64,000 nucleotides of DNA from Bartonella sp. AU55XJBT (GTDB lineage: Bacteria > Pseudomonadota > Alphaproteobacteria > Rhizobiales > Rhizobiaceae): positions 124,001 through 188,000 of the forward strand of contig NZ_JAQITC010000001.1 of NCBI RefSeq assembly GCF_028618525.1, read 5' to 3'. Made by a program: the position numbers and the translations under genes. The notes under the pieces are model-generated. The model made no database searches, was not told where the DNA came from, and worked only from the letters and a program-made list of their open reading frames with translations. Shown here piece by piece: positions 9,366 through 18,560 of the stretch. The first letter of the stretch is position 1. The number at the start of each line of letters is the position of its first letter.

Positions 9366-9382
9366 AAGGAGCATAAACCATT
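9366..9382 (+). promoter_or_regulatory. infC ribosome site and rare ATT start codon
   Basis: AAGGAG (9366-9371) is followed after eight bases by ATT (9380-9382), in frame with IF3. Six codons later an ATG occurs without a ribosome site of its own. Use of AUU at infC is the known autoregulatory device by which IF3 discriminates against its own start codon, best shown in E. coli. Confidence 0.85.
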
Positions 9383-9916
9383 CGTAAACCGTTTAAAATG
9401 ACATCTACCCAAAAAGACGGACCACGTTCAAATCAGGATATTCGGGTGCCTCATGTGCAACTTATCAATGATGAGGGACAACATCAGGGAGTTGTTGCGA
9501 TACAAGAGGCTCTTGCTATAGCCGCAGAAGCTGGGCTTGATCTGGTTGAAATTGTCCCAAATGCGGAACCGCCCGTATGTAAAATTATCGATTTGGGCAA
9601 ATTAAAGTATCAAACTCAAAAAAAAGCCGCAGAGACACGTAAAAAACAAAAAGTCATCGAAATCAAAGAGATTAAGATGCGTCCGAATGTTGATGTCCAT
9701 GATTATGGAGTCAAACTGAGGGCTGTTCATCGCTTTATTGATAATGGTGATAAAGTAAAGATTACTTTGCGTTTTCGTGGTCGTGAGATGGCTCACCAAG
9801 ATCTTGGATTAAAGCTTCTTCAGCGTGTAAAAGAAGATACAAGTGAAATTGCCAAGATTGAATTGGAACCAAAATTTGAAGGACGGCAAATAATGATGGT
9901 GATAGCACCTAAATAG
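9380..9916 (+). CDS. infC: Translation initiation factor IF-3
   Basis: This 178-residue protein prevents premature 30S-50S joining and checks the start codon and initiator tRNA. The N-domain holds [16 protein letters not shown] and EEAL-type helices with [14 protein letters not shown]. The linker is rich in lysine ([11 protein letters not shown]), and the C-domain contains [18 protein letters not shown] start it at ATT 9380 rather than ATG 9398, because the extra residues IRKPFK match the usual IF3 start and follow a good AAGGAG. Unlike many bacteria it is not followed by rpmI-rplT. A hairpin terminator follows. Confidence 0.93.
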   Translation: MRKPFKMTSTQKDGPRSNQDIRVPHVQLINDEGQHQGVVAIQEALAIAAEAGLDLVEIVPNAEPPVCKIIDLGKLKYQTQKKAAETRKKQKVIEIKEIKMRPNVDVHDYGVKLRAVHRFIDNGDKVKITLRFRGREMAHQDLGLKLLQRVKEDTSEIAKIELEPKFEGRQIMMVIAPK

Positions 9917-9979
9917 CTTTTCATTCGAATAGTGTCTGTGTGCAACTCATCAATATGAGCATATAAGTATATCGTTTAG

Positions 9980-10010
9980 AAGCACCATGTCGTAGGATTG
10001 TATGGTGCTT
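9980..10010 (+). terminator. infC terminator
   Basis: The perfect 9-bp arms AAGCACCAT and ATGGTGCTT enclose a 13-base loop, followed by TTAAGGTTTT. It lies about 65 bases after the infC stop. The loop contains GTCGTAGGAT, a word also found in the interspersed repeat. Confidence 0.75.
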
Positions 10011-10064
10011 TTAAGGTTTTATAAATGTGTATAGATCCTTTTAAGAGTTTAATAGTGCTTTCTC

Positions 10065-10375
10065 GATTTATAAGAAGAATTTGTTATTTTGCATATTAAA
10101 TGAGAAAGTGTCAGCACCGTAAGATCTTCTTCATTTTCAGCTCTCTTATTCATAGAATTTAGCAAAAAATCATTTTCTTGTACATCACAAACAGAGATAA
10201 TGTATAAAATATAAAAAAGTAGAAATATCTTTTGTGAACCATTTCAAATGCCAAAATCTGTAACAATATAGAAACTGGTAAAGAAATGATAGGTGTTGGC
10301 TTGAACTTTCATAATTATAAAGATAATGGCGCCCTTTAGCACTACCACCATCATCTGTTACTTGCAATGGCAACT
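10065..10375 (+). repeat. Degenerate interspersed repeat, copy B
   Basis: It begins with TTTATAAGAAGAATTTG and TATTTTGCATATTAAATGAG. It passes CCGTAAGATCTTCTTCATTT, TCATTTTCTTGTACATCACA and GAACCATTTCAAATGCC, and ends with GCACTACCACCATCATCTGT and CAATGGCAAC. Copy C begins with the same head within about five bases of its end, so B and C stand in tandem at about 315-base spacing. Confidence 0.6.
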
Positions 10376-10379
10376 TATT

Positions 10380-10600
10380 GGTTTATAAAGAGTGTTCACT
10401 ATTTTGCATGTTGAATGAGAGTCCCGAATATCGTGAGATTCTTTCATTTCGGATCTGTTTCATGTTGAATCAATCAAAATCACTTTCTTGCACATAACAA
10501 ACAAAAAGAATCGTGTGGATAAAAATTGTATGAGAAAGGTCGTAAAAATACCTCTTATGAATCACTCTAGAAACACACCCACGAGCTGACAAAGTATGAG
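10380..10600 (+). repeat. Degenerate interspersed repeat, copy C
   Basis: It starts with GTTTATAAAGAGTGTTCAC and TATTTTGCATGTTGAATGAG. It continues with ATCGTGAGATTCTTTCATTT, TGTTGAATCAATCAAAATCA, CTTTCTTGCACATAACAAAC and GTGTGGATAAAAATTG, then CTTATGAATCACTCTAGAAA. It aligns with copy B over the first 190 bases, after which similarity fades. Confidence 0.6.
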
Positions 10601-11029
10601 ACGACACCCGCTTTTCCCTTCATAGCTTAAAAGATGGGAGGCTTAATAGCAACACTTTACCAAACAGTATTCAATAAGCCAGAGAATAAACCCGTACTTA
10701 CTTTTCAAAATAAGAGATCATCTGCTCATTACAACTTTCCCCTTATTATCAACTCTATTGTCAGTATTCTCAGAAACTTTAGCCACTATCCCTTTTAAAG
10801 ATAGATCGCTTTTTGTTGGTTCATCACCAAAGCCTTTAAAAATTTTTTATTTCTTTGATTTTAATCTAATCTTCTGAATGTCGTAGGATAAAGCAGATAC
10901 GCAATGTTATAGAATGTCAATAATGTATTTTAAAATGCTCAAAGCACGAAAAATTCCTTGCGCAATATTTTACATAGAGTGGAATGGAATAACACATTAA
11001 TTAACAATGGATAATTTATATTTCCTCTC

Positions 11030-11215
11030 CTCGAATAAGAGAAATAAATATTGTAGGATTCTCTCATTTCAAATTTTTTAATATTGGAATCAAACAAAAA
11101 TGCTCGCTTGTGCATCATAGGGAATATGATGTGCATAGAAAAAGATCATTATCCTCTTATGAAACTTTTCAAGCGTCTAGAGGAGACTGTTGCAATATGC
11201 GAATGCCAATAGAGT
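11030..11215 (+). repeat. Degenerate interspersed repeat, copy D
   Basis: It reads ATTGTAGGATTCTCTCATTT, then TTGGAATCAAACAAAAATGC, CGCTTGTGCATCATAGGGAA, and CTCTTATGAAACTTTTCAAG. The order and spacing of these words match copies A-C. It ends about 110 bases before the ABC exporter gene. Confidence 0.55.
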
Positions 11216-11323
11216 GACGCACATTGAAAGAAGAAGGCTCTTTTTGTAAAAAAGATTAAGGGGCTTTTTAATTAAGAGCGCTTCAATCTTGCATAAAACA
11301 ACAAGAAAATATAGAAGCACTTC

Positions 11324-13090
11324 ATGGCCAAAAAACAACTTTCCTCTTTTGATAAACATCTCATTATCCGCCTTTTACGAGAAAATTTTCATAAACATGC
11401 GCGTTGGTACAGTGCAGCGATTATTTCAATGATCATCATTTCCTGTACAACTGCAACCAGTGCGTGGATTATGCGTGATGTTGTTAATTATATTGTTGAT
11501 GCGCAAAATTTTGCTATGATCGTTTTGATTTCTAGCTTCATTGCTTTTATCTTTATTCTTAAAGGGATTGCAACTTTTGCCCAAACTTACTTTTTAAGCA
11601 AAGCAGGCAACAGTATCATTGCTGAACAACAGCGCAAAATTTATGCGCGCCTTATGGAACAAGGTGTCTCTTTTTATCACAATAACACGTCATCTGATCT
11701 GCTTGTTCGCGTAACCCATAATGCAACAGCTGTGCGTAATATCATTGATACGATTATCACAACTTTTGTGCGTGATTTGCTCTCCGTTAGTGGTTTGTTG
11801 CTTGTCATGTTCATTCAAAACTTTATGTTAATCTCCATTACTTTAATCGTAGGACCACTGGCTTTTTTAGGTGTTCGAATGGCTTTAAAACGTGTTCGCC
11901 GCCTTATGGAAAAAGAACTTCTTTCACTTGGTGAAATTATCAAAATCGTACAGGAAACGGCTGTTGGTATTCGAGTCATCAAGGCTTTTTCACTAGAAGA
12001 AGTTATGAAAAAAAGGATGGACAAAGCCATTTGTGATGTTGAAAAGCAAACAAACAATATTGCAACACTTGAAGCGATTACCAATCCTATTATGGAAACA
12101 CTTACAGGTGTCGCCATTGCCGGTATTATCTGTTTTTCTGGATACCTTGCAACCCAACGCGCAGGTGTTCAAGGTGAATTTATGTCCTTTATTGTTGCTT
12201 TACTTTTAGCTTATGAACCCGCAAAAAGACTAGCAAATGTCCGTGTCAAAATTGAATCTGGCTTGGTCAATATCCGTACGATGTTTGAAATACTCGACCG
12301 TCCCCTTACAGTTATAGAACATAAAGAAGCTAAAGATCTGAATAAAACGCAAGGAGCTATTTGTTTCGAGAATGTTTCTTTTGCATACACTGATAACAAA
12401 ATGGTATTGAAAGACATTAATCTAGAAATAGAAGCTGGAAAAATGACAGCGTTGGTAGGACCATCCGGCTCAGGAAAATCAACCCTTATCAATCTTATTA
12501 TGCGCCTTTATGACCCCACAAAAGGACGCATATTGATTAATGATCAAGACATCCGCTACACAACATTTCGTTCTCTGAGAAACCTGATGTCCTATGTAGG
12601 GCAAGATACTTTTCTCTTTCAAGGAACCGTTAAATATAATATTGGGCTTGGAAAAGATGGCGCTTGTGATGACGAAATTATTGCAGCAGCAAAAGCAGCA
12701 AATGCTCATGACTTTATTATGAATTTGCCAAATGGTTATGATACACAGATAGGCGATAATGGCTGTAATCTTTCAGGGGGGCAAAAACAGCGACTCGCTA
12801 TTGCTAGAGCAATGATTCATGATAGTGAAATTCTCATTCTTGATGAAGCAACAAGCGCGCTCGATTCACATACCGAAGCACAAATTAATGAAGCCATTCA
12901 CCACCTCACCAAAGGGCGCACAACGATCATTATTGCTCATCGCCTTTCAACAATTGCTCGTGCTCATAAAATTGTGGTCATACAAAATGGGCAACTGATT
13001 GAACAAGGAACTCAGAAAGAATTACTCGCAAAAGAACATGGGTTTTATAAAAAACTTCATAATATCCAGTTCAAAAAACACACGTCCTAA
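11324..13090 (+). CDS. ABC exporter, fused permease and ATPase (MsbA-like)
   Basis: This 588-residue half-transporter should work as an inner-membrane homodimer. The N-terminal part (about 25-320) has six membrane segments with the ABC exporter coupling sequence ETAVGIRVIKAF. The C-terminal ATPase has Walker A GPSGSGKST near residue 379, the signature LSGGQKQRLAIARA near 482, Walker B ILILDEATSALD near 502 and the switch histidine in IIIAHRLSTI. It resembles MsbA/lipid or drug exporters, but substrate cannot be assigned. It is a single gene flanked by long non-coding spacers, and its ribosome site is weak. Confidence 0.88.
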   Translation: MAKKQLSSFDKHLIIRLLRENFHKHARWYSAAIISMIIISCTTATSAWIMRDVVNYIVDAQNFAMIVLISSFIAFIFILKGIATFAQTYFLSKAGNSIIAEQQRKIYARLMEQGVSFYHNNTSSDLLVRVTHNATAVRNIIDTIITTFVRDLLSVSGLLLVMFIQNFMLISITLIVGPLAFLGVRMALKRVRRLMEKELLSLGEIIKIVQETAVGIRVIKAFSLEEVMKKRMDKAICDVEKQTNNIATLEAITNPIMETLTGVAIAGIICFSGYLATQRAGVQGEFMSFIVALLLAYEPAKRLANVRVKIESGLVNIRTMFEILDRPLTVIEHKEAKDLNKTQGAICFENVSFAYTDNKMVLKDINLEIEAGKMTALVGPSGSGKSTLINLIMRLYDPTKGRILINDQDIRYTTFRSLRNLMSYVGQDTFLFQGTVKYNIGLGKDGACDDEIIAAAKAANAHDFIMNLPNGYDTQIGDNGCNLSGGQKQRLAIARAMIHDSEILILDEATSALDSHTEAQINEAIHHLTKGRTTIIIAHRLSTIARAHKIVVIQNGQLIEQGTQKELLAKEHGFYKKLHNIQFKKHTS

Positions 13091-13907
13091 TTTCTAGGTA
13101 TTTAAATTAAGGCTTAGAGTAAAAAATGGATAGAAGCTAACGCCCTATTTGCAAAAACAGAATTACTAAAGAAAAATATTATTTCCATTAAGAATTGGCA
13201 AAGAATTTATGGTCTAAAGAACAAAAATTCCTACTCAATCTAATTTATAGACAATCCAGATTCTTATTGAATTTATTCCACCCGATAATGACTAATGTGA
13301 TTCACGTATACAAGGCTCAACGAATAAGACCATTCCTAAATATTGATTACATACTTTCAAAGCATTTGGTCAAAGGCGCTATACGCCTTACTATCACTCC
13401 ACCTTAAATGACAGTTTTCTATAGCACAACAAGATAAGCTGCCAATTACAAAAAGTGTGCTGTAAATTACAGATACACTCAGTGTAAAAGAAAAGATTTA
13501 TTCTAAGACCTTTGACTATTGTAGATTGCTTTAATATGAGAAAGATTTGCAATGAGAGTAGCTTACAGCATTCAACGTTCTAATTCAAGGTGAATAAAGA
13601 TAAATTAACTTTATAAATCAATATATTGCATACAATACACTCTTTAGTCAACAGCATGAAATGGGCTTGAGAATAAGGTTTAAATATTCTTTTAAAATAA
13701 ATATAAATCAGCAAAATAATATGTTCTCTTTCATGAATATTTTGTCTCTTTAGAGACTGTCATAAACAAAAAATAAACTATTTTAGATCGTTCCCTTAAC
13801 ATCGCAATAAAATACTTCTCCTTTGAGTATATTTCTAGCCTAAGCTTCCTTCCCAGCCCGAGAAATGAGAAAAAAAAATAAAGAACTTGTTTTTTAAACT
13901 TCAATCT
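13091..13907. other. Spacer between ABC exporter and tamB
   Basis: This spacer of 817 bases separates convergent genes. A 3' half copy of the interspersed repeat occupies about 13250-13440. A 70-codon open frame at 13195-13407 lies across it and has no ribosome site or motif, so it is rejected. No terminator with a clean stem and T-run was seen on either strand. The remainder is AT-rich sequence without recognised content. Confidence 0.5.
13250..13440 (+). repeat. Degenerate interspersed repeat, copy F (3' half)
   Basis: It aligns with the second half of copy A: GATTCACGTATACAAGGCTC against GATTCACAAAACTAAAGGCT, then ACGAATAAG and ATTCC, and finally CACCTTAAATGACAG with CTATAGCACAACAAGATAAG. 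AGGCGC and ACTATCACTCCACC also resemble the end of copy B. The first half of the unit is absent or unrecognisable. Confidence 0.5.
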
Positions 13908-16900
13908 TTAGTAGTCTCTTTCATAAAAGAGGCCAATACTCGAATTTTGTTCATTTCCTACAGAACCTTTAGCTTTGAGGTGACGCGATATGTCCAAATT
14001 AATTGTCCCTTTCGTCGTTCCATCAGATCCTGCTTCAAAGCCTAAATAAATGTTATTGTGTATGTAGCGTCCAATGCGTAAACCTGTATTACCTTTTTCA
14101 TTAACAATAACATCAAGATCATCAAGCCCAATTTTAGTTCGTAAAGTGTTCAACAAAGATGTATTAGAACCACCCGCAAGATCAGCGGCGGCTGCCGCAA
14201 GTTGAGCAATCTGAAATGGTGATAGTTCATTAAGAGAGCGATTAAAAATCAAACGCGCCAAAATCTCATCCTGTGGCAAATTCGGTTGTGAAGAAAAATT
14301 AATATTAAGATTATCAATCGTTCCACTTACGGTTACAGTGACGCGAATGTCACCACTGGTATTGTTGGTTACAAAATAAACCGTAGGATTAAGATTACCG
14401 CTAAAACTCGCTTGTCCTTGATCAAAATTAAGACGTTGTGAAAGAATATCAAAACGTCCACGAATCATTCTAAATTCACCCACTGGATGCACATCATTTA
14501 ATGGACCTGCTAAATTAATGCGCCCTCCCAGTTCGGCATCTAACCCTTTTCCCCGTACAAAAAATTGATTGCGTGCTGTAACACGCATATTTGATAACAC
14601 AACAGATGATGATTCTTCTGTGGCACTAGGACTTTTATTCGTGCTCTTAACATCAGCACGTTCAAGTGTTGTTTGAATTGGCTTTGTTAAATTCTTATTT
14701 TTGACATCAAGAAACTTAGCATTTTGAAAATGATCAGGAACCAAAATTTCAGCCTTTTCAACAATGATATCTCCACCAATAACAAGATCATTTAGAAAAT
14801 GACCCGTCATTGTCATCTCACCTGACAATGTTGCAAGAATCATAGAACCATCATTATAATTGGCATTATCAAGATGAAAGATCAAATCTGTCTCTAGATC
14901 ATTAGAAATACGGCCTGAAGCAGAAATTCCCCCTCCCTCAGACGAAGAAGCTGAAGCTTTTTCTATAAGAATATGATCGCCATTTAATTTGCCTTCAAGC
15001 GTTATATTATTCAATCCTACATGGGTTTTTGAATCCAAAAAATTACCATCGGCTATAGAAATATTTCCAATAAATTGCGGCTTTGATAGCGCACCATTAA
15101 GAACTGTATCAACTCTTGCTGTACCCGTTATATACGCACCACGCTTAGCTAATAAGAGATTAACAAAATCAAGAGGCATTATCCCTTTAACATTTAATTT
15201 TGCCTCTGAACCATTAAGAGAAACAGGCCCATGAATGGAAAGATCTAATCCTTTATCTCCAGTTGCTATCATATTTTCAATATGCAATGTCGATTTTTTA
15301 TAAGAACCACGAGTATTTATATTGATTGACATCGGTCCTTTATGCGTCATAGTAGTTAGGCTTTGACTAGAAAGCTCAAAATGAGCCGATGGGTCCTTCA
15401 TTGTCCCACCAATATCAATTTTGCCTATCACCGTCCCATCAAGCGCTTGTCCTGCAATAAAGCTATTTGCCAAACGTGCAGATAAATTTTGCAAATTAAT
15501 ATGGAGATCAAGTTGGTCTTTCTCTAAAGATACCAGCCCTTGAGCTTGTGCTTGTACTCCTTCTCCTGTTAAACTTGCATTCAAAGTAAGGTTTTGATCT
15601 AAGATTTTCCCCGTAGTAGAAAGCGAAAAAGGCATAATTTTTTTATCTTGAAGAGCAATGGTTGTCAGTTCCTCACCTTTTATATCGTAGGTTATATCAG
15701 GTTTTTTAAAATGACCACGAATCATAACCTTTCCTGTTACACTCCCTGCTGCTCCAAGATCGGATTTCCACAGATTGGCTAAAGTAGCAGGGAGAGAATC
15801 CACGGTAAGTTGCAAATTCAGGGTATCTTGAATATTCCCCGCAAGGGTAATTTTACCGCCATTTATTGCAATTCCTAATTCATTGATTGTCATTCCATCT
15901 TTATCAAAAACAATTATCGATGGTTTTGGCAATGTTGCATGAAAATGGTGTTGTTTTAAGTCTACGGTTTCAATTTGCACTTCTCGTTTCATGCCTTTTG
16001 GAAGTTCTAAACTCATTACACGACCAGAAAGCTGAGCATTAAGAGCATCATGCACCATCGCTTGAACAGTAAAAACCGTCTGTTCATTATTTCTATTGGC
16101 GTGAGCATTTAAACGATTGATCATTATCAAAGGAGTTTGGATATGCTCTGCATTGATAACGCCTTCAAACTGTGTCGTACCAAAAGGATCGAATATGTCG
16201 GCATCTATTGCCAGTTTTTTTATTTTATTCTTGGCAAAATTCAAATGATTAACAAGTGCCTTTACATGGGCTTTTTGCCTACCATTTTGTTCATCAAAAA
16301 TAAAATCTCCTTTTACTTTTCCACTACCATCCTGTAAAAATAACGCTGAAAGCACTGAAATATCATCGGCATCAATATGCAGCGCTCCTTTCAAAAAACC
16401 TCCAAGTTGTTGAGAAAGATCACCCGTTATTTTTGCACTTCCTCCTTTAATATCAATATTTTCAAGTTTTCGAATTTTATGAGAATCTTTAAAAGAAGCA
16501 GATAAATGTAGAGGTTTATGAGCAAAAACTCCTTCACCCTTTACCCCCCCCGTTAAAGAAGTAACGGGTGCTGTATTATCTACAAGTGCCTTTATGTTAA
16601 GTGTTGTGTTTTGAAGTTTCTTCCCCATAACGAACGCTTCAGCAATATGAGCACTTGTATTGAGCTTTATATGGCTATTGCGCCCTCTTGCTGTTCCTTG
16701 AATCGTAAGAGCACCACTTATCTTTGAATCTAATTTGGCGAGATCAGATATTTGAGCAGATAAATCCATTTTAGCGCTTTCATCCGAAAAATAACCATTC
16801 GCTTTTATGTTTGTATATTGATTTTTCAAATTCAAATGACGTAAAATGAAGCCCATCGTATTGTGAGCAATACCACCTGAAAGAGTGATATTTCCTTTGA

Positions 16901-18560
16901 ATAAACGATTAAAAGGCTGCACGCCTATTTTCATATTATCAGCCATTCCTGATAATTTCAGATCAAAAATGCCACTCAATAAACCAATTGTTCCTTTGGC
17001 TTTAATATCTGCACTACCAGAGAGGGGTTGTTTACTGAATACTTCCAAAGGAGCTAGTGTTTGGGCTTTTAACCCAAGATCGCCTTTAAAAATAAAATTC
17101 TCCATTGTCCCTTTTAACCAAGAAGAAAAACCCTGAGCCGTAACACTAAGATCATGAATCAAAATTGGTTTATTCGAAACAATATCCGTATCTAAATACA
17201 TATGAACCGCTTGGCTTAAATCTTCTACGACCCCTCCCTTAATCTTTTTAACCCCTTGAAGCGTTCCATTAACCTGAACACCAACATGACGAGAAGCCGC
17301 ATTATCAAGATTTTCGCTTACTCCCCCCATATCAAAAACCGCATCGCGAATATAAATATTTTTATTGCTAAAATGATGGACAACCAACCGCCCATTCCAA
17401 GATTGTTGTCCTTCGCGACCATAGTCAATGTTCAAAGCAAGAGTATTCGCAGGTTTTGGCGCCTCTGATATAGGCAAATGAACAGACTCCTTTTCGTTAT
17501 CAAAAGCCATTTTACCATCAATAAAAAGCTGCCGCAAAAATCCATCGGCTGTTATTTCAGCATTGGCGATAACATTCATTGCTTTGCCCTGAAAAACCAT
17601 CTGATCAAGGTGGGTCACCCCCTCTCTTGTCCTTCTTGCCTCTGCTTTTAATATTATATCAGATGCGAAGAGATGACGATATTGAGAAGGTATTAAAGGA
17701 TCCAATCTACCCTCTAGCTTCGTAGAAAAACTGTGTCCTTCTGAGACACTTGCAAGAATAACATGACCATCTAAAATAGAATGATGATCGGATTCTAAAG
17801 AAAGTTTGATAACCAAATCATCAAAAGTACCATCACCTTTAATCGCGAGATTCAATGCTGGGCGTTTTTCCATGTTAAAAACATTCGCCAAAATGCCATT
17901 TTGCGGTTCATCAGCAGAGATATCAATTTGAGCTGTACGATTGTTCTCTGATATCTTGGTAAGAACGGAAAAAGACCCTGGTGCATCTAAACGATGCGCC
18001 ACCATATCAACATCAAAATGACCACTCGCCAAAGTGACGTTGCCTTCTAAGGACATATCAGCAAAAAAACCAAAAAGATTCTGTTCAAACGTCACATGTT
18101 GAACTGTGAGCCTATTGATCGAAAGAGCAAGCGGCAATTTTGGTAAAGAAAACCTACCCGTCTCAAGAGAAGAAATAAGAGAAGAATTGCCTTGTGGTTT
18201 GCGCAAAAACGTAACCTGTTCTGCCGAAAGCTGATTAATATCCATCCGACCTTTTAGCAAAGCTAGACGATTCCAATCCATTTTGGCATTGGTAATTTTA
18301 AGCCAAATCCCCTTTTTATCACTGACAGTAATAGCATCAATTGATGTTTGAGAAGACAGCGCTCCTTGCATATTGTGTAAGCGAACTTGACGATTAGGTG
18401 CTGAAAGCTTGCTTTCAATTAAAGAAATAAACCATGAACGATTGTCTGCTATCTCTTCGTTAGAAGCAAGACGGTCTTCTCTTTGCGCAAAAACAAAACC
18501 ACCAACCAAAAAAAATACAAATCCAAAGAAGAAAGCTAATAAACATACACTTTTTTTCAT
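13908..18560 (-). CDS. tamB: Translocation and assembly module protein TamB
   Basis: This 1550-residue inner-membrane-anchored protein spans the periplasm and works with TamA in outer-membrane protein insertion and probably phospholipid transport. A single N-terminal hydrophobic anchor lies at about 5-25. A very long body of repeated beta-strand segments follows, of the AsmA/TamB hydrophobic-groove type. The C-terminal DUF490 domain contains GRFDILSQRLNFDQGQASF and ends in LGFEAGSDG with SIGLFYERDY. Its ATG overlaps the tamA stop in TAATG, so the two are co-translated. Many short open frames on the opposite strand are shadows. Confidence 0.93.
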   Translation of the reverse strand: MKKSVCLLAFFFGFVFFLVGGFVFAQREDRLASNEEIADNRSWFISLIESKLSAPNRQVRLHNMQGALSSQTSIDAITVSDKKGIWLKITNAKMDWNRLALLKGRMDINQLSAEQVTFLRKPQGNSSLISSLETGRFSLPKLPLALSINRLTVQHVTFEQNLFGFFADMSLEGNVTLASGHFDVDMVAHRLDAPGSFSVLTKISENNRTAQIDISADEPQNGILANVFNMEKRPALNLAIKGDGTFDDLVIKLSLESDHHSILDGHVILASVSEGHSFSTKLEGRLDPLIPSQYRHLFASDIILKAEARRTREGVTHLDQMVFQGKAMNVIANAEITADGFLRQLFIDGKMAFDNEKESVHLPISEAPKPANTLALNIDYGREGQQSWNGRLVVHHFSNKNIYIRDAVFDMGGVSENLDNAASRHVGVQVNGTLQGVKKIKGGVVEDLSQAVHMYLDTDIVSNKPILIHDLSVTAQGFSSWLKGTMENFIFKGDLGLKAQTLAPLEVFSKQPLSGSADIKAKGTIGLLSGIFDLKLSGMADNMKIGVQPFNRLFKGNITLSGGIAHNTMGFILRHLNLKNQYTNIKANGYFSDESAKMDLSAQISDLAKLDSKISGALTIQGTARGRNSHIKLNTSAHIAEAFVMGKKLQNTTLNIKALVDNTAPVTSLTGGVKGEGVFAHKPLHLSASFKDSHKIRKLENIDIKGGSAKITGDLSQQLGGFLKGALHIDADDISVLSALFLQDGSGKVKGDFIFDEQNGRQKAHVKALVNHLNFAKNKIKKLAIDADIFDPFGTTQFEGVINAEHIQTPLIMINRLNAHANRNNEQTVFTVQAMVHDALNAQLSGRVMSLELPKGMKREVQIETVDLKQHHFHATLPKPSIIVFDKDGMTINELGIAINGGKITLAGNIQDTLNLQLTVDSLPATLANLWKSDLGAAGSVTGKVMIRGHFKKPDITYDIKGEELTTIALQDKKIMPFSLSTTGKILDQNLTLNASLTGEGVQAQAQGLVSLEKDQLDLHINLQNLSARLANSFIAGQALDGTVIGKIDIGGTMKDPSAHFELSSQSLTTMTHKGPMSININTRGSYKKSTLHIENMIATGDKGLDLSIHGPVSLNGSEAKLNVKGIMPLDFVNLLLAKRGAYITGTARVDTVLNGALSKPQFIGNISIADGNFLDSKTHVGLNNITLEGKLNGDHILIEKASASSSEGGGISASGRISNDLETDLIFHLDNANYNDGSMILATLSGEMTMTGHFLNDLVIGGDIIVEKAEILVPDHFQNAKFLDVKNKNLTKPIQTTLERADVKSTNKSPSATEESSSVVLSNMRVTARNQFFVRGKGLDAELGGRINLAGPLNDVHPVGEFRMIRGRFDILSQRLNFDQGQASFSGNLNPTVYFVTNNTSGDIRVTVTVSGTIDNLNINFSSQPNLPQDEILARLIFNRSLNELSPFQIAQLAAAAADLAGGSNTSLLNTLRTKIGLDDLDVIVNEKGNTGLRIGRYIHNNIYLGFEAGSDGTTKGTINLDISRHLKAKGSVGNEQNSSIGLFYERDY

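Larger units (their letters stand above)
9917..11323. other. Long repeat-rich spacer infC/ABC exporter
   Basis: This spacer of 1.4 kb has no recognisable gene. It contains the infC terminator, two adjacent copies of the degenerate repeat (about 10065-10375 and 10380-10600) and a third near 11030-11215. An isolated word GTCGTAGGAT occurs in the infC terminator loop and again at about 10878. Short open frames at 10185-10373 and 10939-11136 on the minus strand fall inside repeat copies and are not conserved between them. Confidence 0.6.

Noticed and set aside
10185..11136. Minus-strand short open frames (10185-10373 and 10939-11136).
   Set aside because: They fall in copies of the degenerate repeat, and the frame is not conserved between copies.
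13195..13407. 70-codon plus-strand open frame after the ABC exporter.
   Set aside because: It overlaps a repeat copy and has no start signal or similarity that I can recognise.
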